A DNA stretch of 64,000 nucleotides from Cristatella mucedo (taxonomy: Eukaryota > Bryozoa > Phylactolaemata > Cristatellidae): contig WPIO01000065.1 in the NCBI GenBank assembly GCA_009760855.2, positions 631,001 to 695,000 on the forward strand, written 5' to 3'. Within the stretch, counting starts at the first letter, position 1; every line of letters begins with the position of its first letter. This document shows positions 1 through 9,469 of the stretch, piece after piece. The notes below the pieces were generated by a model, which did no database searches, was not told where the DNA came from, and saw only the letters and a program-made list of their open reading frames with translations. A program made the position numbers and the translations under genes.

Positions 1-59
1 GCCTCCCACAGCTCCGAGCGAGTCGACAGCAGCCAGTCACAGAGCAGCAGCTGGAAGCC
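1..59 (-). CDS. SREBF: SREBP exon 8, partial (cut by window edge)
   Basis: After the acceptor CGCTGTCAG (ending at 60), 19 codons read [11 protein letters not shown] and TRSELWE. This matches the family segment with the FLCD-LLL-RT-LW pattern. It joins exon 7 in phase 0. The remaining C-terminal exon(s) lie left of the window. Confidence 0.87.
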
Positions 60-3000
60 CTGACAGCGGCACAGAGAGGAGCGAGCTCACTGACAGCGAC
101 ACGGCCGACACACGTGCGCTACACAGACATCGAGCGGCGCCGGCGCACTGCAGGGACCGCGACGAAAAAATTAATAAAAACGAAGCACGGGACCGATGCA
201 ATGCGAGGGGCGTCGGAGAGCGCGGGTCGACGGTTGCACTGCAGGAACATTGCACCATTCGGAGGCACGCGCAATGCAACTACAATGCACCGTCGACCGG
301 TGCAGCGGCGAGTGCACAGCTCCACGAGAACGCGCAGGCAGGCAGACTCGCGCTTCGGGCACTATCGAGACGGCTCTCTAAGAGCTGAGCGGCTTCACCG
401 CAATACAGAGAGGGGGCCGAGTGCCACTGACCGAGGCCAGCTCGCCGCTGTCAAGCATGTGGCCGAGCTTCAGAGAGTCGGCCAGATGACCGCTAGCCCG
501 GTCGCACAGCTTGGTGCACACGAGCAGCCACCGCTGCCCTTCCGGCTTCGTCACTCCACCGCCAGAGGTCGCCGTCATGGCCGACATGCACAGGGAGCGT
601 GCCTTGAAGGCGTCGAGAAGAGCCTGCGCGAGCGGCTCATCTCGACGAGCGAGGCTCGCCGGCATGCGCACAGCGAACTGCATCAGCAACGGCTGCTCCT
701 CCTTGTCCTCGCAGACGCCGCCATAAGCCCAGTGGCAGCCGGCAGCCACCAGGGCGCTCCACCAGCGGCACGTGCCGTCCACTGCCGGAGTGGCTGTAGC
801 CGTGGCGCCGATGCCCTCGCAGCCCACCTCGTCTGCGAGACGCTCCAAGTAAGACATCGTCACCGCTCGGCACTGGGTGCTGTATGGAGGGCATACAAGA
901 AAGAAGTAGCAGCACTGGCCGCTAGTCCCCACTTGCTTCTGCAGATGCAAGCCAACGAAGCTGGGACACAAAAGACATATGCAGATGAGGTAGGTGGTCG
1001 CAGCAGCAACAGCAGCAGCAGCGCACCCAGCAGGCTGGGCCAGATGGCTAAATATAACGCTAGCTAGACAGGGCTACTCACCCCGACGAGCCCGGTTGGC
1101 CGGCGTCGCAGTCGCCCAGCGAATCGACTGTGGCAGAAGGCACGGCGAGCGAGAATACGGCCCGCTGCAGCAGGCTCTGGCGGAAGGCCTGCGCAGCGAC
1201 GTGCAGTGGGTGGTGCGGCAGTGAGACGGCCGCAAACGTCGACTGCCTGCTGCCACGGCTGCCAGTCAGCGCTCTCAGCCAGTCGCCATCGACGAAGAAC
1301 CGGTAGCCATCTTGGCCATCATCAGCCAACCACCTGAGGTGCACCGGAGGTTCGGCGACACGCTTCAGCAGCTGGCGGCACTTCCTGGCGTAGAGCATCT
1401 GAAGCAAGGCAGAGAGGCGCTGCTATCGTGGCCTGGTCGTGCTACAGAGCGGCGGACGATAAATTAGCTGTTCCATGCGAGGGGGCGACGACCAGTTTCG
1501 CTGCCCCCTCCCAGCAACGCATCACCGCAAAGGTCACCTACCGGCAGGAACCAGAGCCTCTCGGGCAGGCTTTTCATGAGAGCGGCAGCCGCGAAAGCGT
1601 AAATTTCCGAAAGCTTCTCGCTCGAAAGCGAGTCCCCGCTCGCTTCGGCCAGGTTCACTGTGGTCAGAGCCACGTTGACGGTCTCCAATCGAGAGGCGGG
1701 CGTGCAGCCTAGGAGGAGGAGGTGGCAGCAGCTGGCAGGCATGAGACGGAAGCAACGGCAGGCGATTATCGGCCGGCGAGAGGCACGCGACAAGCGAGCG
1801 AGCGGGCCACGATGCTGCGCCACACTGTTCGCCAGGGGTTTAGGGCACTCACCGGTGACGCACAGCTGTCCGTAGGCGTGAGACGCCTCGGCGGCCATCA
1901 CCCACGATTCCACGCAGTCGGGCACGGTGCGCAGGGCGCGCCAGACGAAGCAGCGATCGACTCGCGTGACGTGCATCAGCTGCCGCAGCAGCTGCCAGGC
2001 GACGCCGGCGGCGAGCTGAGCGCACCCCACTGCGGCTTGCGGCCAGAGCGGGCGTCCGAGTGCAGCGAGGCTGGCAGCCAGGCCGCGGGCGGCCGCAGCG
2101 TACGAGCGGGTGTCGAGGTCGCGCTCGGCCTGGCGACGACGTGCCCAGTACTCGGCTGCCTCCTTCGAGCCGGCAGGCGTGACCGGCTCGCCGTAGATGA
2201 GCACGCGAGCGAGAACGAGCGCCACGACGAGGCTGTTGACGGTCCACAGGGCGACCGTGCCGAGCAGGTCGCCTCGCCACGGCGCTGGCCACGACCAAGC
2301 GGTGCTGCCGCCGTCGTCATCCACGCTGGTGGCCTGCAGAGTGCGCGACGCGCTGTGGCGGCCGACGCCGGCCGGATCCGGCAGCGCGGCGGCATTGTTG
2401 CTGTTGCCTCGAAGCAGGCTGCCGAACGGGTTGAACAGGAGCAGGCCGAACATGAACGTGCACAGCAGCAGCCGAGAGCTGTCCGCCATGCCGCGCCCGA
2501 GCGTCGCCCCGGCAGCGGCGTTTGCGCGACCCCTGGCGGGCTGCGGCGGCTCCAGCTGGCTGCTGTACATGTCGTCGTCGGCGAGCATGGCCGACTCGCC
2601 GGGACTGTCGACGCCGGACGACGAAGGGGAGCCCGGGTCGGACAGAGGCGGCGTCATGGGCTCGCTCTGCTTGCTCACGCCTGCCGCGCTCAGCACGTCA
2701 TCCACGTTGCCGCCGAGCTTCTGCACGGCCTGCCGCAGGGCGGCGATCTCCTGCTTCTGTCGGGCCATCGCCGACTGGACGTGCCGGATGTAGTCAAGCG
2801 CCTTGCGCAGAATTGCCGACTTGTTCAGCTGCAAGACGGACAGCAACGCTTGTCGGCAGATGGTCGCCGACGGGCCAACCAACGAGTGCAAAGGGCAGCC
2901 AGGAAGTGGGGTGCAGAAGTGGCAGCAGCAGCACCGCCGAGGGAGAGAGCACACGCAACTGGTTTGGTCCAGCGGTTAAGGTGCTCGCCCCGACCACGGT

Positions 3001-6000
3001 CTGGCTGAGGTCGTGGGCTCTTGGGGCGCTATATGAATGAATTATATATACATAAATACACACACACATAACGACATCGTGCGCCGCCTACTGCTGGCAC
3101 GAGGAAAACGATGGTTCGCTATGCTGAGGTCTACGGCAGGACAAACTCTTGGGAGCAGACACTGGGCCTTTGCTGGGCCGTCGGCATCATGCGACCCCCT
3201 AGCAAAGTCTTGTAAACGTGTTAAAGCAACGCTGCTTAAACATTGTGGGCAGCTTCGAGATGGGTACAACAAGATGTTAAGGGTACACGATTCACCTTGA
3301 CCCCTCCCAACTGAGCTAATTTAAGAAGAGGCTGACCCAGTCAGAATGTCTTCCCTAAGCAGCCCCCCACCTTATACCGATAGCATCGCACCAGCCTTCT
3401 GAGTGATAATACCTTGGGACTAGCAAAGCCAAAAAACGAGACATTCATAGTCCTGCCATCTTTTCCAAGCGACCGTGGCCTATGCCCATGGCAATGCATC
3501 TATCTTCTGCAGTTTGCTCATGAGACACCCACAATAGGGAGTCGCTAAGGGCAGATGAGCAGCTTTTGTATGGCCTATCAACCATACATTTTTTTCAACA
3601 CTTGACGCAACAGGAATGACAGATGACCGACCAGAGTCTCAATGAGCAGCTTTCCACATAGGTAGAAAATGTTGCACCGCCAGCTCTGCAGGTCGCCAGC
3701 TTTCACTGACAACAAAGGCATCGGTAGGGAAAAGCTAGGGGAAGCTGAGAGGCATCGGTATGGCCGTCGGGGTTGCTCAACACACCGAGATGCATACACG
3801 ATGCATGAAAGGGAATCCAGCTCGGGTGGACCTAGCAGCGCTCATACTTCAAGGCAGATGACTGGAGTTGCACGCTAGGAAACAATGGGTATAAGTTCAG
3901 GCTGTTTGGAAAGACAGAAGGATAAGGTATGTGCAAGACCATAGGAAAGCAAGGAGTACCATCCTGACAATATAATCATGTTATTAATAAGAATAAGACA
4001 TTCGTATAACCCTTAAGAGAGCAAAATCTCTTTCAAGGCTCTTACTATATGCTTGAGAGGAAGCATATCAATTGATTATTCATAACTTACAGTGTCAGCA
4101 CGCATAAGCCTATTAAGGACCACTCACACAGAACCAGCAAATGGATGGAGAAACAGGCGATTTCATGTTAACAAATCAGCTGCGTTCGGCATCCTTTATA
4201 TCACTTTGCAGGAATGGCAGACCGATTAATCACGACAGTCATGATTGAAGAAATAATCAAATTTGTAGCACATGGATAATAATAGAATTAAACTTGATAA
4301 CACGCCCCCAGAGAACTCAATCTCTTTCTAGGCACTTCACATTTGTTGCAAAGGAAATGCGATCGAATGGTGAGTGGTATCATGCTTGATAAACAACATG
4401 GATAACATGGTTAGGGGTGACATGCACAGGGTCAGCATGCAAGCGTGGTTAGTGGCTGCATGCAACACTGTCAGCACCCATAAGCACATAAAGGACGAAT
4501 CACAGGGACCCACTAAATGCTGTCCTAAATAGGTGTTTTAAGTTCTTTTTAAACGTGGTCAAGTCAGAGGATGTTGTGCCGAAAGCCGGGAGTGAGTTCC
4601 AGCCTTTGGGAGCATATGAACTAAACGTCCGTTCTCTAAAGGCTAGGTTTGTACGAGGTATATCACTTAAGGTAATAATAATAATAATAGGTTGTCTGTA
4701 TAGCACCCTACGAGAACTAAATCAGTCCACGTACTTTACAACTCACTTTAAGAAAATCAATATCCAAGGGTTAATGACATGCACGTTATCATGCTTAGAC
4801 ATGATAGCTCAGGAGGTTAGGTGTTCGATCTTCATGACTGAGGTCACGGGTTCGAATCTTCAAGTGGGCAATCCTTTATTGCCAACTGCAAGTGATGGTG
4901 ATAGCCGTTTAGGCCCTTCTGCCACTATATAAATGAGACTACTAAATCAACAATTATGTTTTTAGATAAACACGCCATAATTAACAAGTACCATGCCTAA
5001 GACCAGCATGCTAAAGCAAACAAGACGCTAGTACCACCCCCTGGTTAGTAACATGTTAATCACATGCACACTCACTCGTGTGCAAGTGCATATATACGCT
5101 CTCAGTAGGCATGCAAAGCACACTGGAAACAAGATCACTGGGGCAAGACAAGTTCACTGGGGCAAGAGAAGGAAAGCTGATGGTAAGAGATGCCTTTAAA
5201 TGATGCAAGGCCATTGCAAGTAGTAACCGTAGCAGGAAGTTAGTTCCAGAATTGATGCATACGAGCTGAAGGCTCGATCACCACAAGATTTCAATTTATA
5301 AAATTAATTCATTTGCATAACACCCCAACAATACTTAATCTAGGCACTTCACATATGCCGCACGGCTCGAGCACACGACCTTGGTCGTTAAAGGTGTGCA
5401 CTTTCCGTGCCATGGACCGTGGATGACTGGAAGCCGAGAAGTATGGGAGAGGGGGCTGGGTTGAGAGCAGTGGATCAGCATGGAGGTGGGATAGGTAGGC
5501 TGGTGAAAGCTAGTTAAGCAGCCTGTAAGCTATAGAGATTATTGAAATCGACAGGGAGCCAGTGAAATTCAAGACAGAAGTGATGAGATGTGGCACATAC
5601 TCCACTGACGACAGATCAGCCGAGCTGCTAAGATGTGGCGCAGTTACCGACGATTTTAAGGAAGACGGGGGAGCCATGAAATAAAAGGGAATTGCAGTAA
5701 TCTGGACAGGTTGCCACAAACATCTAAACTGGTTTGCCTCCCGTACTCTTATCTAGGCAAGCCCTGGTTTTTGGCATTTTTTATAGCTAATAGCAGACCG
5801 ACGCGATCAAGTTAGGAAAATGCCTATTCAATGACAAGTCGCTTAGAATAGCATGCCAGATTACCAGCAGACATATCGGGGCGATGTACACAAACCAATC
5901 TTGATGGTAAGTCATCCAACTTTTGGATGGTACTCAGTAGCTCATAACTACAAGGTTAATCCTATTATTGTTAAGCTTCATGAAGTTAGCAGCAACTCAA

Positions 6001-8769
6001 GCTCGAACGTCGCCGACAGCAGGGGAATTAAGTATAATTTATTTGTATGGCATATATCGATCGAGAAGCTAAGCTTAGAACGGTCGAAGGATGATCGGCA
6101 GAGTGGGGTGTCATCTGCGCAGACATGAAACCACGATTGTGCTTGGCGATGACTCTGCGACTCTGCTAGAGGGAGAGTATATATAGTGAAAAGCAGGTCT
6201 GCGATTGAACACAATTTATGGTAAATAGCCAGTCTTGGATGACATTTGCTGATGTCGTTAATGCAGTAAGAACAAGCATGCTGCTGCAGTATCAGCAGAA
6301 TCAGAAAGATGCTGGGGAAGGGGTGGCAAGAACCACTTGATATGGGGTAGAGGGCGTGAAGCCCTTTCACATGGCTGGTTTGCCATCGGCAGATGCACAC
6401 TGATCAACAGAAATGCTAAGCCAGTGGCTTCACCAAAAGGCCACAGAGAATGCTGTGCCCCCCAAGCCCGATGGGGTCAAGGAAAAGAACCAGGTGCTAC
6501 AATAAAATTCGAGCAGGTTAAAAAAGTTTCAGCTTACTCTGCATGCCAGTCCAAGTATTACAAATTGCTGGAGTGCAGCTAGGTATCCCAGTGTAAAATG
6601 CCTGCTGCATACCAATGTCCCTTGATCCTACTTCAAACTGCTGATGGCAGCTGTTTGCAACCTTATAGGGAAATGCCTTAACCCATTGCATAGCCCGGAT
6701 TAAGTCAATGAGGTGCCAGAATTGGACCTTGACAGAGGTAGCCAATCATAAGAAGTTAATAAGGGTTTACTAATAATAATATAATATAAATAATGAAATA
6801 GAAATAAATAAAAGTAATGATAATAATATATTAATAAGGGCTATGTCAGTCCCCTCCCCAGTTGCCCATTCTCTACAAACAGGCCACGGCCCTTCCTGGA
6901 CACTAGCAACACAGATCGGTATGATCCACCGGCTGTTGCTGCCCCGCCCATTCCACCAAGAGGCCATGGTTACTTCATGGCACAAAGGTACCTGGAGGAA
7001 ACCAGACCACCACGAAACGACACTTTCAAGCAGGACCAAAAGTAGGAACTAAGCACAGCATGGTGGCTGTTGGAGGGATGCACACAATAATTGATACTGT
7101 ACAGCAATAGCATGCTGCTATCGCATGCCCATGCAGGGCGATGAGCATGCATGATATAATCAGTGCTTTCACTCACGTTGGCATAGAACACAAAGTGCAT
7201 ATGGAGCAAGCACCGACATAATGCTCACTTTTGCTTCGGGTCCTGCGATCAGATCCTTTAACTCAAAGATCCTGTCGTTGATGCTCATTCGATAGCGTTT
7301 CTCGATGGCGTTGTGTGCCGTTCGCTTCTCACCTTTTGCTGGGCGCACTTGTTCGGCGGCGGAAGTCTGCAGGACAGCCGGCGGGATCCTGCTGATTCGC
7401 ACTTTGTCACCGCTGGCCCCAGTGGCAGCAATCGATATGGTGGCAGCCGGGGCAGCAGAGAACAGCTGGGCCGTTCCTGAAGCTGCAGAGGCCAGTTGTG
7501 GCTGCTGCAGGGGCTGTTGCAGCTGTGGTGCCACCACCGCTGGTGCAGCGACCGTCCTCTGGGCTATGAGGCTCTGATGTGCCGCTGTCCCACCACCACA
7601 ACTAACTCCTCCACCGGTTGCTTGTGTCACCGGAGTCATGGGCACGTTAGCAGCAGCAGCTTGGTTGGCAGGCGAGGCCACAATATTTAACGGGAGGGTC
7701 TGAAGCAAGATCTGCAGCAAAGGTACAACAAATGAAAAATTAACGATCAACAGGCCCTAACTAGACCAGGGCAAACGCAGCAACTTGACAGCAACCAGAA
7801 GCAGATAGCCACACATGACACAGCTCAGCAAGATTGCCGTCATAGCTCCGCTAGCACTCGGTGGCCAAAGAGAAAAAAGAAACAGCATACTTCTTTTAGT
7901 TGTTCAATCGTCAATTGGCCAACACTTATGCTCTGGGTAGGCGTGGATTGCTGAGGCCCGATTGAAGGCTGCTGGAGCTGTGCTGCATTTCCCAGTTGCT
8001 GATGCACCTGGCCAATCTGTGGGTGAAGTTGCATGTGAGTAGGACTAAGCTGTTGAGTGGGACTCATCTGGTGAGCAGGGCTAGCTTGATGAGGCACAAC
8101 CATCTGGCTCGTCGGGCTCAGCTGCTGAGCAATGCAATGGTTCTGATCCGGTGATATTGGACCATGCTGGAGCAAGCCCATATCGTGCTGATACGAGCCA
8201 CCAAGGTAGTGAGTTTCATCGTCCACAAACTCAAGCGCTTCGAAGTTGACTACATTTTCGTCTACGAATGGCAAGAACTGATCCTCGGTCAGTAACGCAT
8301 CGCTCTCTAGCTTCACTGCGAGCAGAGAGTTTGGGTCATACGTCAAGGTACCACTTGGATTAATCGCTTGAAAGTCATCTACAAAATCAGCCAGTCAAGC
8401 GCTCAGCCATCTCTTTTCTTGTAAGAGAAGAATAACAAGCATCTAAATATGCAGAAACGCTATATACTGCATCACTCATCTCTCAAGGTAACAGCAGCGC
8501 CTAGACCCAGTACTACTTCCCTTCTGCATTCGCCAACAGAACCGCAACGGCCCGAACAAACGAACACACGTTTGTGCTTGAAGCCTTAACAGTAGAATCA
8601 GCATCCAGGCGCAAAATACATCACAACATGAAAATACGCTCAGCAGCAAACCTTCGAAATCATCCATCCTATTCGGGCCGCGGTCACGAACTGAATCAGC
8701 AGCAGCGTTTACATGCGCCGTATGCGTACGACTAAATTGCCATAACCCCGGCGGACCATCGAAAGCCAT
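1..8769 (-). CDS. SREBF: Sterol regulatory element-binding protein (SREBP), 8 exons, C-terminus off the left edge
   Basis: ER-membrane bHLH-zip transcription factor that activates sterol and fatty-acid synthesis genes after S1P/S2P cleavage. Exons (minus): 8769-8652, 8378-7891, 7711-7229, 2828-1853, 1708-1542, 1398-1082, 879-432, 59-1. All junctions are GT-AG and phases agree throughout. Model residues: acidic and Q/S/P-rich N-terminus 1-330; bHLH-zip about 334-403 with the SREBP-specific tyrosine (EKRYR) at 342; phosphodegron-like [10 protein letters not shown] at 422-431; first membrane segment about 482-501 with LLC and NP; lumenal loop with RTLQ (525-528) fitting the S1P R-x-aliphatic-x pattern; second membrane segment about 551-574; then YGEPVT and the C-terminal regulatory domain (FFVDGDW, WW..L.....HW, C-x-x-ASG-x-L-x-DSL). 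About 1,019 residues are visible; human SREBPs have about 1,140-1,150, so 100-150 residues probably lie outside. Family assignment is certain. Whether Met1 or Met35 starts the protein is open. Confidence 0.96.
432..879 (-). CDS. SREBF: SREBP exon 7
   Basis: The acceptor CCATACAG ends at 880. Residues 850-999. The conserved WW-S-A-L and HW positions, [11 protein letters not shown] and [12 protein letters not shown] match SREBP C-terminal domains. The frame stays open to 378, but homology stops at LDSGELAS, where a GTCAGT donor (431-426) restores frame with exon 8. I therefore end the exon at 432; it is the least certain splice site of the gene. Confidence 0.85.
1082..1398 (-). CDS. SREBF: SREBP exon 6
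   Basis: The acceptor GCTTCAG ends at 1399 and the donor GTGAGT begins at 1081. Residues 745-849 plus two bases of the next codon. It contains the highly conserved RFFVDGDW, then an amphipathic stretch ([12 protein letters not shown]) matching the family's FREHLLERAL-type helix. The phase-2 junction with exon 7 restores a glycine codon. Confidence 0.93.
1542..1708 (-). CDS. SREBF: SREBP exon 5
   Basis: The acceptor CCTCCTAG ends at 1709 and the donor GTAGGT begins at 1541. Residues 689-744. [20 protein letters not shown] and [20 protein letters not shown] align well with the corresponding helical part of animal SREBP C-terminal domains. Both flanking introns are short (144 and 143 bp). Confidence 0.93.
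1853..2828 (-). CDS. SREBF: SREBP exon 4 (helix 2, zipper, degron, both membrane segments)
   Basis: The acceptor GTCTTGCAG ends at 2829 and the donor GTGAGT begins at 1852. It encodes residues 364-688 plus one base. In order: helix 2 and leucine zipper ([15 protein letters not shown]), phosphodegron-like [10 protein letters not shown], first membrane helix with LLLC and an NP pair (the S2P substrate layout), lumenal loop with RTLQ, second membrane helix, YGEPVT, and the start of the SCAP-binding regulatory domain (ALGRPLWP). Confidence 0.97.
2957..3035 (+). mobile_element. tRNA-like SINE fragment with LINE-type tail (SREBP intron 3)
   Basis: TGGTCCAGCGGTTAAGGTGC is a good Pol III A box of tRNA type, but the expected B box is degraded. 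The sequence runs directly into GGCGCTATATGAATGAATTA, a tail of the LINE-mobilised kind, then an AT/CA microsatellite at 3043-3070. It lies in intron 3 about 130 bp from the exon 4 acceptor, antisense to the gene. Confidence 0.4.
3070..4265. other. SREBP intron 3, unassigned part
   Basis: No coding similarity, tRNA-like promoter or tandem array was recognised here. Short open frames of 60-75 codons are without recognisable motifs. I treat it as intronic spacer. Confidence 0.5.
4268..4672 (-). mobile_element. L2-B LINE, 3' end only
   Basis: Reads inverted: the tail first (GATAACACGCCCCCAGAGAA, TTTCTAGGCACTT), then the 3' UTR (CATGCACAGGGTCAGCATGC), then the last part of the reverse transcriptase ORF ([21 protein letters not shown]). 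It is 5'-truncated at about 400 bp, typical of target-primed insertion. It sits in SREBP intron 3 in the same orientation as the gene. Confidence 0.85.
4673..4790 (-). mobile_element. LINE tail of a second type
   Basis: An (ATA)n run followed by GGTTGTCTGTATAGCACCCT and AACCAAGGGTTA-like sequence, repeated in diverged form at 50092-50240. The layout (microsatellite, then TATAGCACCCT...GAGAACTAAATC) parallels the L2-B tail but is a different subfamily. Confidence 0.4.
4795..4945 (+). mobile_element. tRNA-derived SINE (SREBP intron 3)
   Basis: A box TAGCTCAGGAGGTTAGGTG and B box GGGTTCGAATC are intact. They are followed by the family body (GGGCAATCCTTTATTGCC, AAGTGATGGTGATAGCCG) and tail (TCTGCCACTATATAAATGAG). 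The same body occurs at 14697, 32463, 33665, 36686, 45245 and 48535, which makes it a repeat family rather than a tRNA gene. Confidence 0.85.
5165..5710 (-). mobile_element. L2-C LINE fragments, decayed
   Basis: GATGCATACGAGCTGAAGGC and the sequence after it recur at 34030-34068. Minus-strand translation of 5510-5700 resembles the carboxy-terminal part of an L2-type ORF2 and parallels 51640-52300. Many frame breaks. Located in SREBP intron 3. Confidence 0.4.
6060..6195 (-). mobile_element. L2-type reverse-transcriptase fragment
   Basis: GTGTCATCTGCGCAGACATG, GATTGTGCTTGGCGATGACT and GAGGGAGAGTATATATAGTG match, inverted, the stretch around the YADD box of the L2-B reverse transcriptase (compare 47740-47820). 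It is a short relic inside SREBP intron 3. Confidence 0.55.
6200..7228. other. SREBP intron 3, 5' part, unassigned
   Basis: Contains an AT-rich low-complexity run at about 6770-6838 (ATA/AAT repeats) and otherwise nothing I recognise. The intron donor GTGAGC lies at 7228-7223. Confidence 0.5.
7229..7711 (-). CDS. SREBF: SREBP exon 3 (basic region and helix 1)
   Basis: The acceptor TGCTGCAG ends at 7712 and the donor GTGAGC starts at 7228. It encodes residues 203-363: an alanine/glutamine/threonine-rich segment, then the basic region and helix 1 of the bHLH ([22 protein letters not shown]). The tyrosine in the basic region replaces the arginine of most bHLH proteins and is the diagnostic SREBP residue that permits binding to SREs as well as E-boxes. 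The exon ends in the loop, after GPEAK. Confidence 0.97.
7891..8378 (-). CDS. SREBF: SREBP exon 2 (activation domain)
   Basis: The acceptor TTTTGTAG ends at 8379 and the donor GTATGC begins at 7890. It encodes residues 40-202: an acidic stretch ([29 protein letters not shown]) followed by a glutamine/proline-rich tract. That tract contains four spaced Q-x-SP motifs (QLSPT, QASPA, QMSPT, QLSPT), possible proline-directed kinase sites. Composition fits the N-terminal transactivation region; residue-level conservation with other SREBPs is low here. Confidence 0.88.
8652..8769 (-). CDS. SREBF: SREBP exon 1
   Basis: Encodes residues 1-39 plus the first base of codon 40. It starts at an ATG (8769-8767); a second ATG at residue 35 opens an acidic run (MDDFE) that continues into exon 2 and could be the true start. 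The donor is G|GTTTGC at 8651 and intron 1 is 273 bp. The join gives an uninterrupted acidic segment, as expected for the N-terminal activation domain of the family. Confidence 0.85.
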
Positions 8770-8811
8770 TGTATTCCCTGACAGCTCTCAGGTTAGGCCA
8801 TGAGAATCAGG

Positions 8812-8842
8812 CCAATCAGAATACGAAGCGGTATGGGGTGAT
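8812..8842 (-). promoter_or_regulatory. SRE-like element plus CCAAT box upstream of SREBP
   Basis: On the minus strand ATCACCCCAT (8842-8833) differs from the classical SRE-1 (ATCACCCCAC) at one base. A CCAAT box (8812-8816, plus strand) lies 16 bp away and about 45 bp upstream of the first ATG. SREBP target promoters commonly pair an SRE with an NF-Y CCAAT box at this spacing, and vertebrate SREBF genes are autoregulated this way. Function is inferred from sequence only. Confidence 0.5.
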
Positions 8843-8901
8843 CGCTTACACGTCATACGTTTCTTGGCCCCCACCTCAGTGTATCTATGGGTGCCGGTGG
8901 A

Positions 8902-8911
8902 ATCACCCGAC
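8902..8911 (+). promoter_or_regulatory. Second SRE-like decamer
   Basis: ATCACCCGAC differs from SRE-1 at one position and lies 60 bp further upstream than the first SRE-like site, in the opposite orientation. A single 9/10 match can occur by chance; its position near the other site is the only extra support. Confidence 0.25.
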
Positions 8912-9178
8912 CTAGATTAGCTTAAAAAGCTGCAATAACAGGATCTAAATTGTATGATCATCTCTCCTACGAGTAAATTAATTTTATTTAGTAAAGATGA
9001 TCAAGTCATCATAAATTTCAGAGGAAGTTAGCTGAATTGATCATAAGCAGGTTGGACCTGCAACTAGGCTACGGAAATCCCCGCAATGCTATAGAAATCC
9101 TTCTTAACTCGTATGTTCTGGAGTGAGCCAAAATCATATAATTTTGTAATAGTTTAAATTTTAAATCATATATAAAGC

Positions 9179-9463
9179 ATGACAGAGCCTGCTCGCAGGG
9201 CTTCTACAATAAGATTACATCTTCTTGGTCAAGGACTAGTCTTCCGGTACGCTGCTCATGCCAGGCTATATCGAAACGCATTCTCTTTGTATTTGCAGTT
9301 AGTGGCGTCGATGGCCTTTAGTAGATTTCTTCGGACCAGGGGATTCTTTGGACATGAATTAGCAGTTTCCATTGACGAATATATCGAGGATTTTGAGTGG
9401 CTAGTCGTTGGGAACCCGGGAGACCCGCAAGCAGCCGCCTACCGAGAAGTACGCTGTCAGTAG
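9179..9463 (+). CDS. Short open frame divergent from SREBP, unknown
   Basis: 94 codons from an ATG 410 bp upstream of the SREBP start on the opposite strand. The C-terminal half (GFFGHELAVSIDEYIEDFEW, then LVVGNPGDPQAAAYRE) has a protein-like composition with an internal methionine at 9312, and a possible donor GTACGC follows the AYRE codons. I do not recognise a family. It could be the first exon of a gene sharing the SREBP promoter, or chance. Confidence 0.2.
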   Translation: MTEPARRASTIRLHLLGQGLVFRYAAHARLYRNAFSLYLQLVASMAFSRFLRTRGFFGHELAVSIDEYIEDFEWLVVGNPGDPQAAAYREVRCQ

Positions 9464-9469
9464 GACATA

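Noticed and set aside
378-431. Extension of SREBP exon 7 to the stop at 378
   Set aside because: The extra residues have no family similarity, whereas splicing at GTCAGT (431) joins in frame to exon 8, which does.
114-1067. 317-codon plus-strand open frame opposite the SREBP 3' exons
   Set aside because: Shadow of a GC-rich coding strand. The minus strand carries well-aligned SREBP exons with splice sites, and this frame has no domain.
1722-3008. 428-codon plus-strand open frame
   Set aside because: Antisense shadow of SREBP exon 4, rich in Arg/Ala/Gly as expected for the complement of GC-rich codons.
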